In this document: positions 25,291 to 36,924 of the stretch, piece after piece
How positions within the stretch are numbered: position 1 is the first letter of the stretch
Layout: every line of letters begins with the position of its first letter
Assembly (NCBI GenBank): GCA_029204225.1
Contig: CM055114.1
Span: forward strand, 13,762,144 to 13,826,143
Reading direction: 5' to 3'
Origin: Diphasiastrum complanatum
Taxonomy: Eukaryota > Streptophyta > Lycopodiopsida > Lycopodiales > Lycopodiaceae
DNA length: 64,000 nucleotides
Program-made: the position numbers and the translations under genes
The notes under the pieces: generated by a model
Told to the model about the DNA's origin: nothing
Databases searched by the model: none
The model's input: only the letters and a program-made list of their open reading frames with translations

Positions 25291-25756
25291 TCACAATGGG
25301 CATAATAGTTACTGAACCAAGCAATGTCTACAAAAAACCAATTTACAGACCATACATGCTTTTATTTGCCAATTATACCAATGAATCTCCAAATGGATCG
25401 TTTACGCAATAAAAACAAGATTTAATTGGTTAATGTGACAAAAATCATTTAACAACTTTACTGAAGCTGTTACATTCTACTGCAATATAAAATGACTGAG
25501 AAAACCCCTTGAGAAAAAAAAATCCACAAGTATTCAAAAAAACTCACAAAATAATCAATAGACTAGCCTCCCACCCCTCCACACCAACTCCTTTGCATGG
25601 CCTAAATTAAGTTTTGCCTTAAAAATTTAAGTTAAGTGCCACTTAACCCCCCCCTTTTCTCTCTCTTCCATTCCACGGCCCTCCACTCGGGCTACTCGGG
25701 CCCTGTAACGCGCCCTTCTCGAGCCTGTTAAGACACGATTTCCAGAGAGGACTGAC

Positions 25757-25878
<122 letters not shown>

Positions 25879-25989
25879 TTTGAAGGCACAATCGGGTGGG
25901 AGTTTGAGGCGTGGAGAGGCGCCCTCCATCACCCAACTCATAGAGTTTTTTTTGTTGCAGGCAACAGGGTGCCCAGGACGAGAAAAACA

Positions 25990-26400
25990 GGCAAAATAAT
26001 CAGCATGATTTCATCTTTCTGATGAAACTCGTGAGATCCTTGCCATCTCACCTTAGATAGGTAAGTTGATCTTCAAGATGCATTATTTGATTGCGTGATT
26101 TGGTTTGAAATCTGGTGATGAGTGCATCCCACATCTCTCTTGTGTTAGAGATAGATGTAAGATCAAGGGTGATGCTATCTTCAATGGAAGAAGATATGAC
26201 AACTATAGCTTTGTCATTCTTTTTCTTTCCATTCCCAAAGTTCCTTGCCTATGTTGGCGGACATCTCTTCGGTGATGTATCCTCTCAGCAATCTTTCAAT
26301 GAAGCAAAAACACATGATTCAGAACATTATGGAGTTGTGCTTGTTATCACAATCCTTAATCCTGGAAAAAACTAGCTATAAGACAAGCAACACGATCTAT
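25990..26400 (-). pseudogene. Copia J gag relic
   Basis: The minus strand reads NDKAIVVISSSIEDSITLDL, SNTREMWDALITRFQTKSRN and IMHLEDQLTYLR, then GKDLTSFIRKMKS. This is the UBN2 core of a Copia gag (W-x-AL, L..QL..LR). It breaks off near 25990. A primer binding site (26684-26695) and LTR-like sequence lie to the right, consistent with a minus-strand element. Confidence 0.65.
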
Positions 26401-26683
26401 CCATGCTGATCATTCTACATCAAATGAAATCTTCCTCAAAACACCAAAAAATTAAGAATGAATTCTATACTAATCCTCAATGTCTTTATCAAAATTGTAC
26501 AAGTAGAAGAGCACTCTACCGCTAAATCTTGGAAAGCATTATTCAACCAAGAATTAGGTAATCCAGATTCAAACGTCCCTTGAGAAATCATCACTCCATC
26601 TGGGATGTAAATCCAAGTGCTCTCCAATTCCAATTTGATGTAGAACTTGCCTCCATCCCATCCAAGACTGCATCTTAGTCGAG

Positions 26684-27048
26684 CTCTAATACCAATGTAA
26701 AGAGCACTAGGGAACCCCTAAAATGAGGATAGGAGAACACAACAAGAGACATGTAGGAGCAAAACCTCCCAAACAATTGTAGATCAATCCTAAATCAACC
26801 CTAGATCTAGCCCCTGAGCCATGCCATGTGAATGCTTGAGGAGAAGAGAGCCACTGGTAACTTGAACCAAAAGTTGTCAACAAGAGAATCTCTACCCCAA
26901 TATACAAAGAGTAGATTCTTGTGGATGAACTCATGCAATCCCCATGCAATCCAACTATAAATAGATCACAACTCCCATGCGGTCCTCATGCATATATCAG
27001 TCACACATACATGCACTACTCCATATGTCTCAAAAAGAGTGTCTAGTG
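26684..27048 (-). repeat. Primer binding site and partial LTR of Copia J
   Basis: The minus strand reads TTGGTATTAGAGCTCGAC at 26695-26678, a near match to the initiator-Met primer site. To the right is LTR-like sequence from about 26698 with a TATA-like CTATTTATAG at 26952-26961 (minus). It is cut at 27048 by the LTR of Copia C2. Confidence 0.5.
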
Positions 27049-27676
27049 TGAAAGATTCAACTAGTTTAATCATATTTGCTATATTTCCGTATTTGAAAAA
27101 TTGAGGCCAACTTTGCTTTAGACTTAGAGTTTGACTTTTCAAAGTTCATTAGTCTAAATTTCATTAAATAAACACTTTTTGAAAGTGTGGGAAAGTTAAA
27201 AGACAGAGTAGATAAAAATTCAAAAGTTTGGGACTTTGAATCTAGACCCAAAAATAGTAGGGTACCATTTTGGAGGGAAAACCAAGTGGCCAAATAGGGT
27301 TTGGACCTGTTATAAAAGGAGGAAACTCATGGATAGACACATCTTCTCTCTTCTCTATCTCATTTCATGCTTATACATGGTTCTCTTGCGTTCTACTATC
27401 CATTGGTGCACAATGCTTGTGATTGCATTCAATTCTATGTGTAGAATGATCTATATTTGTTATTTTTGGATCCACACGTGTGAATTACAATAGTTTGCTG
27501 ATTTTATATGGACATCAACAAAACTTTATCATTTGGTTGATCAAGTTCTACTAGAGTTTGCATCTCATTTTGTGTGTAGATGCTGATTTTTCTACGTTGG
27601 TGACATTGGTAGAGTATCTTCTTTTGTAACCCAAGATCTTTTTGTGGATTAGATCATCAATGATCTAAATCCTTCA
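27049..27676 (+). repeat. 5' LTR of Copia C2
   Basis: 628 bp, TGAAAGATTCAACTAG to TCCTTCA, matching 13744-14362. A TATA-like TATAAAAGGA lies near 27312. A primer binding site follows after 2 nt. Confidence 0.85.
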
Positions 27677-27678
27677 CC

Positions 27679-27690
27679 TGGTATAAGAGC
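27679..27690 (+). other. Primer binding site of Copia C2
   Basis: TGGTATAAGAGC, one mismatch from the plant initiator-Met site TGGTATCAGAGC, directly after the LTR. Confidence 0.75.
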
Positions 27691-28248
27691 TTTTGTTTTA
27701 GGTTATGGAGGAAATCATATATATCAATGATTTGGTGAAGATATCAAAGCTAGAGCATGCTAGAGAGGATTCTACACCAGAATTGAGTTTTTTACTTTTG
27801 TAGATTCGATCTTTTGTAGATCAAAATCCTATATAGGTCTATAGACTTGATAAATTTCAAATTTTGATTTCACATACTAGATTTGACCCATTTTTGGATC
27901 ATTGGATCAGCCTAAGTGGTGGCTAATAGATTGCATAATCAAATCTTCAGCATTTGCATGTAGATTTGGAATAGTCAATTTTTTGTGATCTTGTCAAAAT
28001 TCTAAGTTTGATTGGATCTCTAGATAGTGAGGTTGTTGGACTTCATTTGAGTGTCTTTTGATCTTAGGAAGTGGCCAAAGTCATTAGACTGGGGATAGAA
28101 TGATAGGTTGATCAAGATTCCATGATTCTATGTGTTGATTTGCTTGGTATAAGTGCTAGAAGAAAATTGTTGAGATAGTTTCAAATCTGTGATTTTTTTT
28201 GAAAACATTTGTTGTTGTTCAAAGGAGTGCTTTGTGCATTGAAACAGG
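27691..28248 (+). other. Untranslated leader of Copia C2
   Basis: T-rich leader between primer site and gag with no sizeable open frame. Confidence 0.5.
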
Positions 28249-30383
28249 TTGAAAAAGAAGATCAAATCATTGCTACATGGCAACCTCAAGTGGAGTCATC
28301 ATGGTGGAGTCATGTTGGAAGCCAATGATAGGCTTACCTCAAGTAATTATTCATTGTGGAAAGTGAGGATGGAATCACTTCTTGAGATGAATGATGTTTT
28401 GGATATTGTTGTAGGTTTGGAGGAGGAACAACAACACAACAAGATCAAATGAGGTATGATAAGAGGGCCAAAAGGACTCTACACATTATCAAGATGAATG
28501 TTACCAATGAGCTTCTCAAGAAAGTTGGTAAGTGTACTTCATCTAAGGATGATTGATATTCATTGAGAGGAGAGCTTGTTCAAGTAATTCTTAATGGATT
28601 ATTGGATGCTCATGCTAACATTGTTCAAAGTATTGCTATTCAAAAGACTTTGCCAAATTTGATGGATCTTTAAAAGATCTTGATCAATGAAGAATATAGG
28701 CTTCAAACAAGATGTGGATCTACATCAACACTTCAAGAGGATGCTTTGTTCACAAAGGGCAAATTCAAGGGCAAAATCAAAAGTAAGTGTTCTAAAGGAC
28801 AAGATCAAGTGGATGCTTCTTCAAGTGGAAAAAAGAAGGATAGATCAAAGCTCAAGTGCTTCTATTGTGGCATCAAAGGACACTTTGCAAGTGAGTGCTA
28901 CAAGAAGAAGAGAGATCAAGGAGACAAGGTAATCTTACTCTTGATGAGGATGGTTTGGATGTTCAAGATGCACATGATAATGCTTTTGTGATGTCTTCAT
29001 GTATGCTTGCTAATGATGGAGATCTAGATTCTTGGTGTATTGATAGTAGCAAGTTTACACATGACTTTTCACAAAGAGTACTTCACCTCTTTGTTGTCAT
29101 ATGGAGATGACAAAACGGTGATCTATACGGCCAATGATGGTGAGTGTGCAATCAAAGAGAATGGTGTGCAATCAAAGGGAATGGCACAATTTCTATTTCT
29201 CTCTCTACAAATAGGAATGTTCATTTGGAGGATGTATTGTTTATTTCATCTATTACCAAGAATTTTCTTAGTGCGAGTCAAATGCTAAGTAAAGGTCTCA
29301 AGGTTGAGTTTGATGAAGATGCTTGTATGATCAAAAGGAAGGATGTCTTGATTGGAAAAGGGAGAAGGAAAGGGAAATTGTCTAAACTAGATGCTTTTGT
29401 TACTGCTAACCAAGTTGGATGTGCTGTAAAAGAGCGAGTACCTATTCAAGAGGTTTGGCATAAAAGGATGGGACACCTCAACTTCAAGTCATTGGAAGTA
29501 ATGGCTAGAAAGAAGGTTGTGATAGGCCTTCCAAGCTCCTTAAGTGGCATCAATCATGTTTGTGAGTCTTGTGCTTTGCTTAAGTCACATAGACTACCTT
29601 CTACTAGATCTACAAAGCCTTTTCAACTTGTACATTCGGATATTCATGGATTTACTACAATTAGCAATAGTGGAGCTAAGATGTATGTAACATTCATTGA
29701 TGATTTTAGTACATTTTGTTGGATCTATCTACTAAAGAGCAAGGATGAAGTGTATGATGTCTTTATCAAGTTCAAGAATGCAAGCAAGAACCAATTTTCC
29801 ACAAGGATCAAGTGCTTAAGGAGTGACAATGATGGTGAGTACATATCTACCAAGTTGAAGGCCTTTTGTGATGAGCATGGGATCAAGAGGGTATATACAA
29901 CATCAAGGACCCCACAACAACATGGAGTGGCTGAAAGGAAGAATAGGACTTTATGTGAAAGTGCTCAAGCCATGAGATTAAGTGCTAATCTTGACAAACC
30001 ATTTTGGGATCAAGCTTTGTTGTGTGCCAATTTCTTGTGCAATAGGTGGCCGAGTGCTATTTTCGATGGAAGGACACCTTTTGAGATGCTATTCAAGAGG
30101 AGGCCGAGTGTTAACTTTCCAAGAACCTTTGAATGCACATGCTATGTCAACATTATTCTTGATAATAGGACCAAGTAGGATCCATCTTCAACAAGAGGTA
30201 TCTTTGTTAAATATAGTGAGGTGAGCAAAGCCTACAAGGTTTACATTCTTGGTAGAGATGTCATCTTTGATGAGGGAACATTCCAAAAGTGTCTTCAAGC
30301 ATGATTGATAAATATGTGTATGGATATAACATTCTTGATGTTGATGTAAAGGATCCTACTTTGGATGATGATGATGATGGATC
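28249..30383 (+). pseudogene. Copia C2 gag-protease-integrase
   Basis: Gag: LTSSNYSLWKVRMESLLEMN, then VLDIVVGLEEEQ, stops, and zinc knuckle CFYCGIKGHFASECYKKKRD (CX2CX4HX4C) at about 28855. The protease near 29025 is damaged (DSWCIDSSKFTHDFS; DSS for DSG). From 29144 the frame stays open for 344 codons: GRRKGKLSKLDAFV, EVWHKRMGHLNFKSLEVMAR, and zinc-binding Cys CESCALLKSH. The integrase catalytic triad is intact: D in HSDIHG, D in CLRSDNDGEY, E in GVAERKNR. Then DKPFWDQALLCANFLCNRWP and KRRPSVNFPRTFECTCYVN. It stops at 30176 and is cut at 30383 by Copia D2. This is the best preserved integrase in the window. The element continues at 31757. Confidence 0.88.
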
Positions 30384-31756
30384 ACTTAGAATTTGCTTTG
30401 CACAGGAACACAGATCATGCTACACAGTAACACAGACAGAAAATCACTCCTCAGCAAGCTCACATAGCAACTGTATTTCTCAAAATGAAATTACACTGTA
30501 CATATAGTTGTTCACTCAGGCAACCCATGCATGACCCAGGTTGCCGTTGGCGGGACGCGTGTCCCGTCGACTTGCCTCGTGGCGAGGCCAACTGATCCTT
30601 ATCCACTGATAGGACCCACAGTACAGTAACACAATGATTCTAACTTTAATTCTAACTCTTTCTCTTAAAGTAGAGTCACTTTTTATACAGTCATATACAT
30701 AGCTTTAAAGTCAACAAACTTTAAATATAGAAAGTTTTGATTTATACTTATCAAACTTTTCTCCAGTAAGTGGCTTAGTGAAAATATCAGCTAGTTGTTC
30801 TTCTGTGCTATAATGAACAAAATGAATTTCACGACTTAGCAGCCTCTCACGTATGAAGTGATATTGAATCTCAATGTATTTAGTTCTTGCATGGAACACT
30901 GGATTCTTTGCTAGCTGAATGCCACTCTGACTGTCGCTATGTAAAGTCGTGGGATTTTTCTGTTTTATGCCAATTTCTTTTAAGATTTGTCTCAACCATA
31001 TAGCTTGTGCAGCACTACACATTGCCTTATACTCTGCTTCTGTGGTGGAAAGAGCAATTGTACTTTGCTTCTTACTAGACTAGGAAAAGCAATCACCACA
31101 AAACTGGAATATATATCCTGTGGTGGATCTACGATCATCATAGTCACCTCCCCAGTCCGCATCCACATAGCCACACAACTCAGGTAAACCATCATGCTTC
31201 CTGTAAATCAAGCCATACTCTGAAGTGCCTTTCACATAACGCAAAATGCTTTTAGCTGCTTTCCAATGTGTTTCCGTAGGTGCTACCATAAACTGACTTA
31301 CAATGCCAACAACATAGCATATATCTGGTCTAGTTGTGGTAAGGTAAATCAAGCTCCCTACTAACTGTCTATATAGCGTAGCATCAAATGACTGTGATTC
31401 ATTAAGCTTAGAAAGCTTTTTACCTGGTTCAATAGGAGTGTTTACTGGTTTGTAATCCTGCAACCTAAACCTGTGTAGTAACTCTTTGACATACTTCGCC
31501 TGTGTTAAACCCACTTCATGTCCTTTTTGCCACACTTCTACTCCAAGGCAGTAATGCATTAGGCTGAGATCCATCATCTCAAATTGTTCCATGAGGTCTT
31601 TCTTGATCATGTCTATCATCTCTTGATTATTTCCCATAATAATCAAGTCATCAACATAAAGAGCAATCAAAGCAACCATACCATCAAAGCATAAGACATA
31701 TAGATTTGGATCAGAATGTGTTCTCACCATCCCCTTTGAACGAAAGTAGGCATCAC
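30384..31756 (-). mobile_element. Copia D2 3' portion inserted in C2
   Basis: Minus-strand piece made of RT C-terminal half, RNase H and a 3' LTR (30384-30657). The LTR matches 32508-32780 of D1. C2 sequence resumes at 31757 with MDLEYQA, so D2 separates the integrase of C2 from its RT stub. The right end cuts RT just before DAYFRSKG, so it is 5'-truncated. No target duplication was found. Confidence 0.75.
30711..31756 (-). pseudogene. Copia D2 RT C-terminal half and RNase H
   Basis: RT: GMVRTHSDPNLYVLCFDGMV, catalytic YVDD in ALYVDDLIIMGNN, FEMMDLSLMHYCLGVEVWQ, and YRQLVGSLIYLTTTRPDICY. RNase H: GYVDADWGGDYDDRRSTTGY with a stop at 31080, then SSKKQSTIALSTTEAEYKAM, LHSDSQSGIQLAKNPVFHA, and EEQLADIFTKPLTGEKFD, ending at 30711. 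Only one stop interrupts this reach, so it is fairly young. It is closely related to D1. Confidence 0.85.
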
Positions 31757-32507
31757 AATGGATCTTGAGTATCAAGCTTGAATGAAACATCTTTTGGAGG
31801 ATCTTCTTGTGTACATGGAGCCATGCAAGTGGATGGATGTTATCTTGCTATAAAATCAAGTAATGGATCTGGAAAACAAAGTTTGTTCAATGAATTTGAT
31901 GGTCAAGTTGATGATCAAGAGGTTGATCTTAAAGTGCTTCAACTAGTCAAAAGAGAAGTTGGCAATTTGGAGCTAGTCAAGAGCATCAAAGGAGAGGTAA
32001 TTGGCAAAGATGTTATGGATCTATTTTTTTAGCTTATTGAAGACTCAAGTAAAGGTCAAAGGAGCAACAAGAAGTGTTCTTCAAGTTTACTTTACTTGTA
32101 CTATCTCATGTTTGAGCATTTTCATGTGGTGTGCGAATTGTCAAGATATGGTAAAACTAGCTACACTGGTGAGTATTATTTTGATGTTGGATTTGTACTA
32201 GCATTCTTGGATGGTTTTGTTGATGGAAATGAAGCTATTGGAGGTTCATTATATCACTCATCCATGGCTAAGTTATCAAGTGTTGAGCTACTTAGTGCCA
32301 ATGGTTGGAGATTGTCAAGTTTTGGTGAATTCATGGTCATTTTTTTTGTGTCAAGTAGACTTTGAAGATGGACTAGTAAAACTTGCTTGGTTTATGGAGT
32401 CATGTGGTTTTGCTTTAGTATCATGTATGTACTCACTTACTCATGGATTTCCAAGGCTTAATGGTTTCTTGTGACAAGAGGGAAATGGAGGCTCATTCAT
32501 GGAGTTT
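31757..32507 (+). pseudogene. Copia C2 RT stub and shared non-RT segment
   Basis: MDLEYQA at 31757 equals the RT opening in C1. It is followed by TSFGGSSCVHGAMQVDGCYL, FNEFDGQVDDQEVDLKVLQL and FDVGFVLAFLDGFVDGNEAI, matching the C1 segment. As in C1, no RT motifs occur. It is cut at 32507 by the LTR of Copia D1. The RNase H tail and 3' LTR of C2 were not found beyond D1. Confidence 0.7.
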
Positions 32508-32780
32508 GAGTTAGAATTAAAGTTAGAATCACTGTGTTACTGTACTATGGGTCCTATCAGTAGATAAGGATCAGTTGGCCTCACCACGAGGCAAGTCGAT
32601 GGGACACGCATTCCTACAACGACAACCTGGGTCATGCATGGATTGCCTAAGTGAACAACTATATGTACAGTGTAATTTCATTTTGAGAAAGACAGTTGCT
32701 ATGTGAGCTTGCTGAGGAGAGTGTTTTCTGTTTGTGTTCTGTGTGGCATGATCTGTGTTCCTGTGCAAAGCAAATTCTAA
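32508..32780 (+). repeat. 5' LTR of Copia D1
   Basis: About 273 bp, from GAGTTAGAATTAAAGTTAG to GCAAATTCTAA. A primer binding site TGGTATCTGAGCC follows at 32783. It matches 30384-30657 in reverse. Confidence 0.75.
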
Positions 32781-33279
32781 GTTGGTATCTGAGCCGTACA
32801 GGGAGTGTACACAGTACAGTGTCGCCATTGAAGAGAGCTTCGGGAGAATGTCTTCTGAGAGTTCGGTGTTTATGACGGGTTGAAGACGAAAAGAGAAGCA
32901 CTGGTGCATGATTTTTAATTTATAGAGGCTTGCTAAGCTCAGTAGAAGGATTATTAGCCTGTGCATAGCATCAGACAGAGCCAAATTTTGGTGAAAATTT
33001 GACAATTTTGAAGCCAACTGAAAATTGAAACCGGACTTGGGGTTACGGTTTTTATACATAACTGGTGATTTCTTCGCTGTTTGTGCACTGTTTTGGATGC
33101 CGGAAGGACAAGAAAGAAGCTAATCACATTGTCAACCAGCCATGGAGAGATTTTGAGGTTTATGTCAGAGATTTGTCTCCAGACAGTTAACGTAGCAGAT
33201 TTGCGATAAAAAGGTGAAAAAAGCCACTTGTCAAGTTGAGCTAAAATCACCGTTTCTCCACGGAATTTCTTGACTGAAT

Positions 33280-34424
33280 ACTCTACAGGTTGGAGAGGTA
33301 GGGACAAACCTTTTGGTGCAAGAAGGATTGAAGTTGCAGGTGACAAACGCAAGGAAAAGGATGTACCGTGGGATATATTTTCACCAGGAAGCCGATCACC
33401 TGACAAAAAGCTCCCTAAGTGGTTTGAGAAATTGATGGAGAGCCACGACATAGATGACTTTCCAGGATCATCTAACCAGGGAGAGCTACAAAGATCAACA
33501 AGAGAGAAGATACTGCTTGAAAGGTATGAAGCAAATTATGCTCTCTTATCTAGCATTATTCAAATCAAAGAACCTTCGACTTATGGTGAAGCGAAGGATG
33601 ATGACATTTAGGTCAAGGCCATGGGAGAGGAGATGGAGTCAATTGCTAAGCATAGCACATGGGACTTAGTAGAGCCACCAGTTGGCAAGAAACCCATTGG
33701 TTGCAAATGGGTATACAGAACTAAGTACCATGCAGATGGAAGCATAGCAAAGCACAAAGCAAGATTGGTAATCAAAGGGTACGCACAAAATAAAGGCATC
33801 GACTATGAGGAGACCTTTGCGCCGGTTTGTAAGTGGAATACTCTACATCTACTTATTGCTTTAGCTTCACATTTTGGTTGGCCTTTGCATCAGATGGATG
33901 TGAAATTTGCTTTTCTGAATGGTGAGTTAGAAGAAGAAGTGTTCATGGATCAACCCGAAGGCTTTGTAACGAAAGGACAAGAAAATAAAGTATGTCGCTT
34001 GAAGAAAGCGCTTTATGGTCTTAAACAAGCACCACGTGCGTGGTATAGCAAGATTGATGCCTACTTTCATTCAAAGGGGATAGTGAGAACACATTCTGAT
34101 CCAAATCTATATGTCTTATGCTTTGATGGTATGGTTGCTTTGATTGCTCTTTATGTTGATGACTTGATTATTACGGGAAATAATCAAGAGATAATAGACA
34201 AGATCAAGAAAGACCTCATGGAACAATTTGAGATGACGGATCTCAGCCTAATGCATTACTGCCTTGGAGTAGAAGTGTGGCAAAAAGGACATGAAGTGGG
34301 TTTTACACAGGTGAAGTGTGTCAAAGAGTTACTACACAGGTTTAGGTTGCAGGATTGCAAACTAGTAAACACTCCTATTGAACCAGGTAAAAAGCTTCAA
34401 AGATTAGCTAGATTCAATACATAG
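33280..34424 (+). pseudogene. Copia D1 RT, truncated
   Basis: Between the primer site and here gag, protease and integrase are missing. A frame at 33270-33611 contains a linker (DKKLPKWFEKLMESHDIDDF). RT runs open for 267 codons from 33621: ESIAKHSTWDLVEPPVGKKP, IGCKWVYRTKYHADGS, ARLVIKGYAQNKGIDYEETF, HQMDVKFAFLNGELEEEVFM, KKALYGLKQAPRAWYSKIDA, YVDD in ALYVDDLIITGNN, and TDLSLMHYCLGVEVWQ. It stops after NTPIEPGKKLQRL, where homology to D2 ends at about 34395. This RT core is intact and the longest uninterrupted one in the window, but RNase H and the 3' LTR are gone. Confidence 0.88.
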
Positions 34425-34467
34425 TTCATGAAGATTAGCTAGATTCAATACATAGTTCACATCAACA
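34400..34467. repeat. Short tandem duplication at end of Copia D1
   Basis: AAGATTAGCTAGATTCAATA...CATAGTTCA occurs twice in a row with a unit of about 34 bp, right at the truncation point of D1. Confidence 0.8.
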
Positions 34468-34867
34468 AAATATGTAAATACTTAGTTACATCAACATGAG
34501 GAGCCTTTTCAGATGACTAAACCAAAGATTTCTAAAATGAAGCTAGTTGCAAATATTCTTTCAAGTAAGATAGATATAACTATCGGAGAATTCTTATGTC
34601 TTTTACAACAAGCATTGAAAGTTTTGGTAGGATATCAATCAAATTTAGAACCATATATTCAATGAGGACCTTTATATTATGTTAGATTTGAAGAATCAAA
34701 TGAAATTCTCAATATAGGGACAATGTGGGAAAGTAAGCAATGCAATATCACAAATTTTCCAATCAAGCATAAATAGTGTAATGAGGAAGCAATATTGATG
34801 GATATGAATCTAATTAATTTCAAGCTATACAAAATATGGTAGCTTCTAAAGTTGAAAAATGTGAATT
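34468..34867. other. AT-rich spacer, no recognisable gene
   Basis: No supported frame or repeat. It separates truncated Copia D1 from a CACTACAA-type terminus. Confidence 0.4.
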
Positions 34868-35130
34868 TCACTACAACACCCATCGCGATTTCCAGACGTG
34901 ATCTGCGATGGCTAATTGCGAGTATAATTTTTTATTTGTTTGTCGCAGGCATTAGAAAACACGTCAGAATGAGGTCATCGGATTCCGACAGCTACAATAT
35001 CCATCGCAATCCGACACCTCTTCAAAATCGAGTTGTCAAACAACTTACTCGGATGGTAGAGGCCGACAACAAGTTGGACATCGGATTCCGATGTCCAATG
35101 TGGACATCGATTTACATCAGAATTCAACGT

Positions 35131-36745
35131 TCATGCTAGACATCGCAAATCGACGTCCATATTGGACGTCAGAATCTGACGTCCAATTTCATGTTTTAGT
35201 TGACATGGACCGGAGTGGATAATCTGACGTGGATGTCACAGTCCGACGAATTTCAGTGCATCGGAATTCAACATTTGTTAACAGAACAATCGTTAAAACC
35301 GTCCCAACAGATGTCCTACGTATATCCGCCGGATAAATATGCATTGGAATGCGACGTGTTTCTAGTTATCGGATTCCAACATTTGTTAACAAACCAATGT
35401 TTATAGGCATAATACCCGACGAATGAGTAGCCGTTAGAATGCGACCAATAAAACAATCTCGGAATCCAATGCTCCTGATTAGATTAAAAAAATAAATAAA
35501 TGTGTAAAAAAAAATCAAGCTGTTTTTGGAGAGTTGTTTTTAGATTGCTTTCGAGGCAACAATTTTGGATTGCATTTGATATTTGGATCAAACAACAAGC
35601 ATGAGGTACTTTGTACTCCTGCATTACTTCATGCACATTATGAATTGCAATATCTGAATTGTATTTTGATTCATATATATCACATTGCTTTTTGAAATCC
35701 GACATATTTGCACATTGCACATTTTGGAATCCGACATTGCGCTTCTTGATGCAACATTGCACATACAAAAATGCAATGCAAACTACATTATACATTATTG
35801 AATGAAAGACCAATAGCAATATTGTAAATTGCAATATTATATTGATAATCTCAATCAATGTATTACAAAACTGTTGCTTTCGCAGTATCTCTAACTTGAT
35901 ATATCAATCACAAATCGGCGTCCATGTTGGACGTCGAAATCCGACGTCCAATTCCATGTTCTAGTTGACGTGGACCGGAGTGGATAATTCGACGTGGATG
36001 TCGCAGTCCGACGAATTTCAGTGCATCGGAATTCGACGTATGTTAACAGAATAATCGTTTTGACGGATGCCTGCCAGATAAATATGCATTGGAATGCAAC
36101 ATGTTTCTAGTTACAGGATTCCAACGTTTGTTAACAAAACAATGTTTAGAGGCATCCGACGAATACCCGATGTATGCCTGGCGAATAACTAGCCTTTGGA
36201 ATGCGATGGATAAAACGAGTCTCAACATTCCTGATTAGATTAAAAAGAATAATAGATGTGTAAAAATTTTGATCGAGCTGTTTTTGGAGAGTTGTTTTTG
36301 GATTGCTTTTGAGACAACATTTTTGGATTGCATTTGATATTTGGATCAAACAACAAGCATGAGGCACTTTGTATTCCTGCATTACTTCATGCACATTATG
36401 AATTGCAATACCTTATTACATGGTGTAAAATTGCATTTTGATTCGTATATATGACATTGCTTTTTGGAATTCTTAAGTTATTACATTGCACATTTTGGAA
36501 TCCGACATTTCACATAATTTTGGAACTCCTAAGTTATTACATTGCACATTTTGGAATCCGACATTGCGTTTCTTGATGCAACATTGCACATATGAAAATG
36601 CAATGCAAACTACATTATACATTATTAAAATTGTAAAATACAATCCACATAATAAAAGACCAATAATAATATTGTGAATATTATATTGATAATGTCAATC
36701 AATGTATTACAAAATTGTTGCTTTCGTAGTCTCTCTAACTTGATA
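35131..36745. repeat. Tandem duplication of about 0.8 kb
   Basis: Unit 1 (35131-35905) and unit 2 (35906-36745) share TGGACCGGAGTGGATAA, AATTTCAGTGCATCGGAATT, AAATATGCATTGGAATGC, ATCAAACAACAAGCATGAGG and TAACTTGATATAT in the same order. Unit 2 carries an extra duplication of about 55 bp near 36466-36566 (TTATTACATTGCACATTTTGG twice). Confidence 0.8.
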
Positions 36746-36924
36746 TATTTACAAGTGAAATATAGCTTAAACCTAATCTACTCGTCGTCATCGTCATGAT
36801 GTCCACTATGCATGAATACAAGCAAACAAGACACTTTACTATTTAATGATTTTGGTTAATAGTGAACACATTTTTACAATAATATATGATGAATACAAAA
36901 TTTAAATGTTTCAAAGAAACTTAC

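Noticed and set aside
28249-30178. Possibility that Copia C2 is a complete autonomous element
   Set aside because: Gag is broken, the protease lacks DSG, RT is absent and Copia D pieces interrupt it.
35131-36745. Interpretation of the 0.8-kb direct repeats as two LTRs of one element
   Set aside because: The units are adjacent with no internal region, primer site or TG...CA ends, so they are a tandem duplication.
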